The position numbers and the translations under genes were made by a program. DNA of 7,138 nucleotides, taken from NCBI GenBank assembly GCA_022615595.1, contig JAKEGI010000183.1:1-7138 (forward strand), given 5' to 3'. Positions 5,354-7,138 of this stretch are shown here, in pieces (positions within the stretch are counted from its first letter, which is position 1; every line of letters starts with the position of its first letter). This DNA comes from Bacteroidales bacterium. Lineage in GTDB: Bacteria > Bacteroidota > Bacteroidia > Bacteroidales > VadinHA17. Under the pieces are notes generated by a model. It saw nothing but the letters and a program-made list of their open reading frames with translations. It was not told where the DNA came from and searched no databases.

Positions 5354-7138
5354 ATGTTTCGCGACTACCTGAAAGAACTTAACGAAGCACAGCAGGCTGC
5401 CGTCATTAATACTGACGGCCCGGCATTGGTAATTGCCGGTGCCGGTTCAGGCAAGACCCGCGTGCTCACATACCGCATTGCCCATCTCCTTCAGTCAGGC
5501 GTTCCGGCATACCGTATCCTTGCTCTCACTTTCACTAACAAGGCAGCAGGCGAGATGAAGGAGAGGATCATCAGAATAGTTGGGCCTGAGACGGCACGCA
5601 GCCTGTGGATGGGAACATTCCACTCAGTGTTCGCCCGGTTTCTGCGTATTGACGGACATTACCTGGGCTATAAAAGCAATTTCACCATTTATGACCAGGA
5701 CAACAGCAGGAGCCTTGTCCGTACCATTATCAGGGAGATGAACCTTGATGACTCGGTCTACAAACCTGCTGCAGTGGCGGGCCGCATCTCACACGCAAAA
5801 AACAACCTGATTACTGCCCAGCAATACGGTTCCGTTACGCAGATATCAGAGGCAGACAAAGCCTCGAGGGTACCTGAGATGGCGACAATTTACAGGCACT
5901 ATGCCGCACGGTGCTTCAAAGCCAATGCAATGGACTTTGATGACCTGCTGCTTAATATCAATATTCTCTTCCGTGACTTCCCCGTGGTGCTTGATCAGTA
6001 CAGAAACAGATTTGACTACGTGCTTGTTGACGAGTACCAGGATACCAACTATTCTCAGTACATAATAGTGCACAAGTTGTCTGAGCTTCACAGAAACCTC
6101 TGCGTGGTCGGCGACGATGCCCAGAGCATCTATTCATTCCGCGGGGCCCGTATAGAGAACATTCTCAATTTCAAGAACGACTACCCCGATTACCGCATCT
6201 TCAAGCTTGAGCAGAACTACCGCTCGACACAGACTATCGTCAATGCCGCCAACAGTGTGATTGAAAAGAATAACGGGCAGATAAAGAAGACCGTTTATTC
6301 AAAGAATGAGGTGGGAGACAAGATCAGGGTTGTACAGACGATGATAGACAGCGAGGAAGGGATTGTCACAGCCTCTGACATTCTCGACACCCGCATGCGA
6401 GAGCGTCTTGACTGGAAGGATTTTGCAGTGCTTTACCGCACTAATGCGCAGTCGCGTATCTTCGAAGAGATGCTTCGCAAGCGCAACATCCCCTACAAGA
6501 TATACGGAGGTCAGTCATTCTATGAGAGGAAGGAGATCCGTGACCTGATAGCTTACCTGCGGCTGGTTGTAAATCCTGATGACGAGGAGGCGCTGAAACG
6601 GGTCATCAATTACCCGAGAAGGGGTATTGGAGAGACCACGGTGCAGAAGCTTGCCGATCTCTCCCGGCGCCTGAATGTAAGCATTTGGTCAATCCTCTCC
6701 TCGCCAGACCTCAGTTCGACATACCTGCAGCCGGCACTGAGAACCAAACTGGCAGCCTTTACCAACATGGTACTGCCATTCATGTCATCAGCCCCGACTG
6801 CAAGTGCATACGATATTGCAAACAGGATGGCAGCCGCCAGTGGCATCATCACAGAGCTGAAGCAGGGACAGGTGCCCGAAGAGATTGACAGGCTTGAAAA
6901 CATACAGGAGTTGCTGAATGGCATAAAGGAATTCACAGAGGCCGCTCTCACCAACGATGAGCCTGCCGACATTGCCACATGGCTGCAGACAGTATCGCTG
7001 CTCACTGACCAGGACAGGGAGAAGCCCGAGGAGCGTGACAAGGTCACCCTGATGACAATCCACTCAGCCAAGGGGCTTGAATTCAAATATGTCTATATCG
7101 TCGGGTTAGAGGAAAACCTCTTTCCCTCGGCAATGAAC
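5354..7138 (+). CDS. uvrD: UvrD/PcrA-type superfamily 1 DNA helicase, C-terminal part missing
   Basis: ATP-driven 3'-5' DNA helicase of the UvrD/Rep/PcrA group, acting in DNA repair and in removing proteins from DNA. The frame is open for 595 residues to the right edge without frameshift; the family is usually 720-800 residues. Visible motifs are Q (LNEAQ, 9-13), Walker A AGAGSGKT (28-35), Ia LTFTNKAAGEM (58-68), Ib GTFHS (87-91), II VDEYQDT (225-231), III GDDAQSIYSFRGA (253-265), IV LEQNYRS (285-291) and V TLMTIHSAKGLEF (565-577). Motif VI and the C-terminal tail lie outside the window. The ATG at 5354 is the first possible start, because an in-frame TGA lies at 5327. It is transcribed away from the secreted-protein gene and shows no functional link to it. 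The choice between UvrD, PcrA and Rep names cannot be settled from this part. Confidence 0.96.
   Translation, partial: MFRDYLKELNEAQQAAVINTDGPALVIAGAGSGKTRVLTYRIAHLLQSGVPAYRILALTFTNKAAGEMKERIIRIVGPETARSLWMGTFHSVFARFLRIDGHYLGYKSNFTIYDQDNSRSLVRTIIREMNLDDSVYKPAAVAGRISHAKNNLITAQQYGSVTQISEADKASRVPEMATIYRHYAARCFKANAMDFDDLLLNINILFRDFPVVLDQYRNRFDYVLVDEYQDTNYSQYIIVHKLSELHRNLCVVGDDAQSIYSFRGARIENILNFKNDYPDYRIFKLEQNYRSTQTIVNAANSVIEKNNGQIKKTVYSKNEVGDKIRVVQTMIDSEEGIVTASDILDTRMRERLDWKDFAVLYRTNAQSRIFEEMLRKRNIPYKIYGGQSFYERKEIRDLIAYLRLVVNPDDEEALKRVINYPRRGIGETTVQKLADLSRRLNVSIWSILSSPDLSSTYLQPALRTKLAAFTNMVLPFMSSAPTASAYDIANRMAAASGIITELKQGQVPEEIDRLENIQELLNGIKEFTEAALTNDEPADIATWLQTVSLLTDQDREKPEERDKVTLMTIHSAKGLEFKYVYIVGLEENLFPSAMN

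Noticed and set aside
5076..5372. 98-residue plus-strand open frame before the helicase
   Set aside because: It overlaps the signal peptide region of the secreted protein and the helicase start in another frame, and its translation has no domain or signal.
6610..7086. 158-residue minus-strand open frame
   Set aside because: It lies wholly antisense to the helicase gene, whose motifs are intact across this region; the translation is low-complexity and serine-rich with no recognisable domain.

Overview
The window looks like chromosomal DNA of a member of the Bacteroidota, most likely an environmental member of the Bacteroidales/Marinilabiliales type. Three things point there: a secreted protein ending in a gliding-motility-associated (type IX secretion, type B) C-terminal domain; several upstream regions carrying the Bacteroidota -7 promoter element TAnnTTTG; and almost no Shine-Dalgarno sequences in front of the genes. 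The exact genus cannot be read from the sequence.

Layout. Positions 1-2489 (minus strand) hold a compact efflux operon, read right to left: a TetR-family regulator (2489-1875), a TolC-like outer membrane channel (1864-542) and an RND/HlyD-type periplasmic adaptor lipoprotein (534 to beyond the left edge). The gaps are 10 and 7 bases, so one transcript is likely. The inner-membrane pump is expected just outside the window. The regulator comes first, and its predicted promoter has a perfect 6+5+6 palindrome in the spacer, which suggests that it represses its own operon.

Positions 2490-3949 hold a stand-alone AAA_14/DUF4143 ATPase gene (3830-2700, minus strand). A 7-base tandem repeat array directly follows its stop codon (about 2621-2697). 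A second array of the same unit directly follows the stop codon of the next gene (3922-3949), so the ATPase gene sits between two direct arrays of the same heptamer.

Positions 3950-5164 (minus strand) encode a secreted PKD-containing protein with a type IX secretion sorting domain. A short divergent promoter region (5165-5353) separates it from the start of a UvrD/PcrA-type DNA helicase (5354 to beyond the right edge, plus strand).

No RNA gene, transposase, CRISPR array or clear intrinsic terminator was seen. The genes belong to known families. The least explained parts are the post-stop heptamer arrays and the role of the orphan ATPase between them. I see no evidence of a wholly new multi-gene system.
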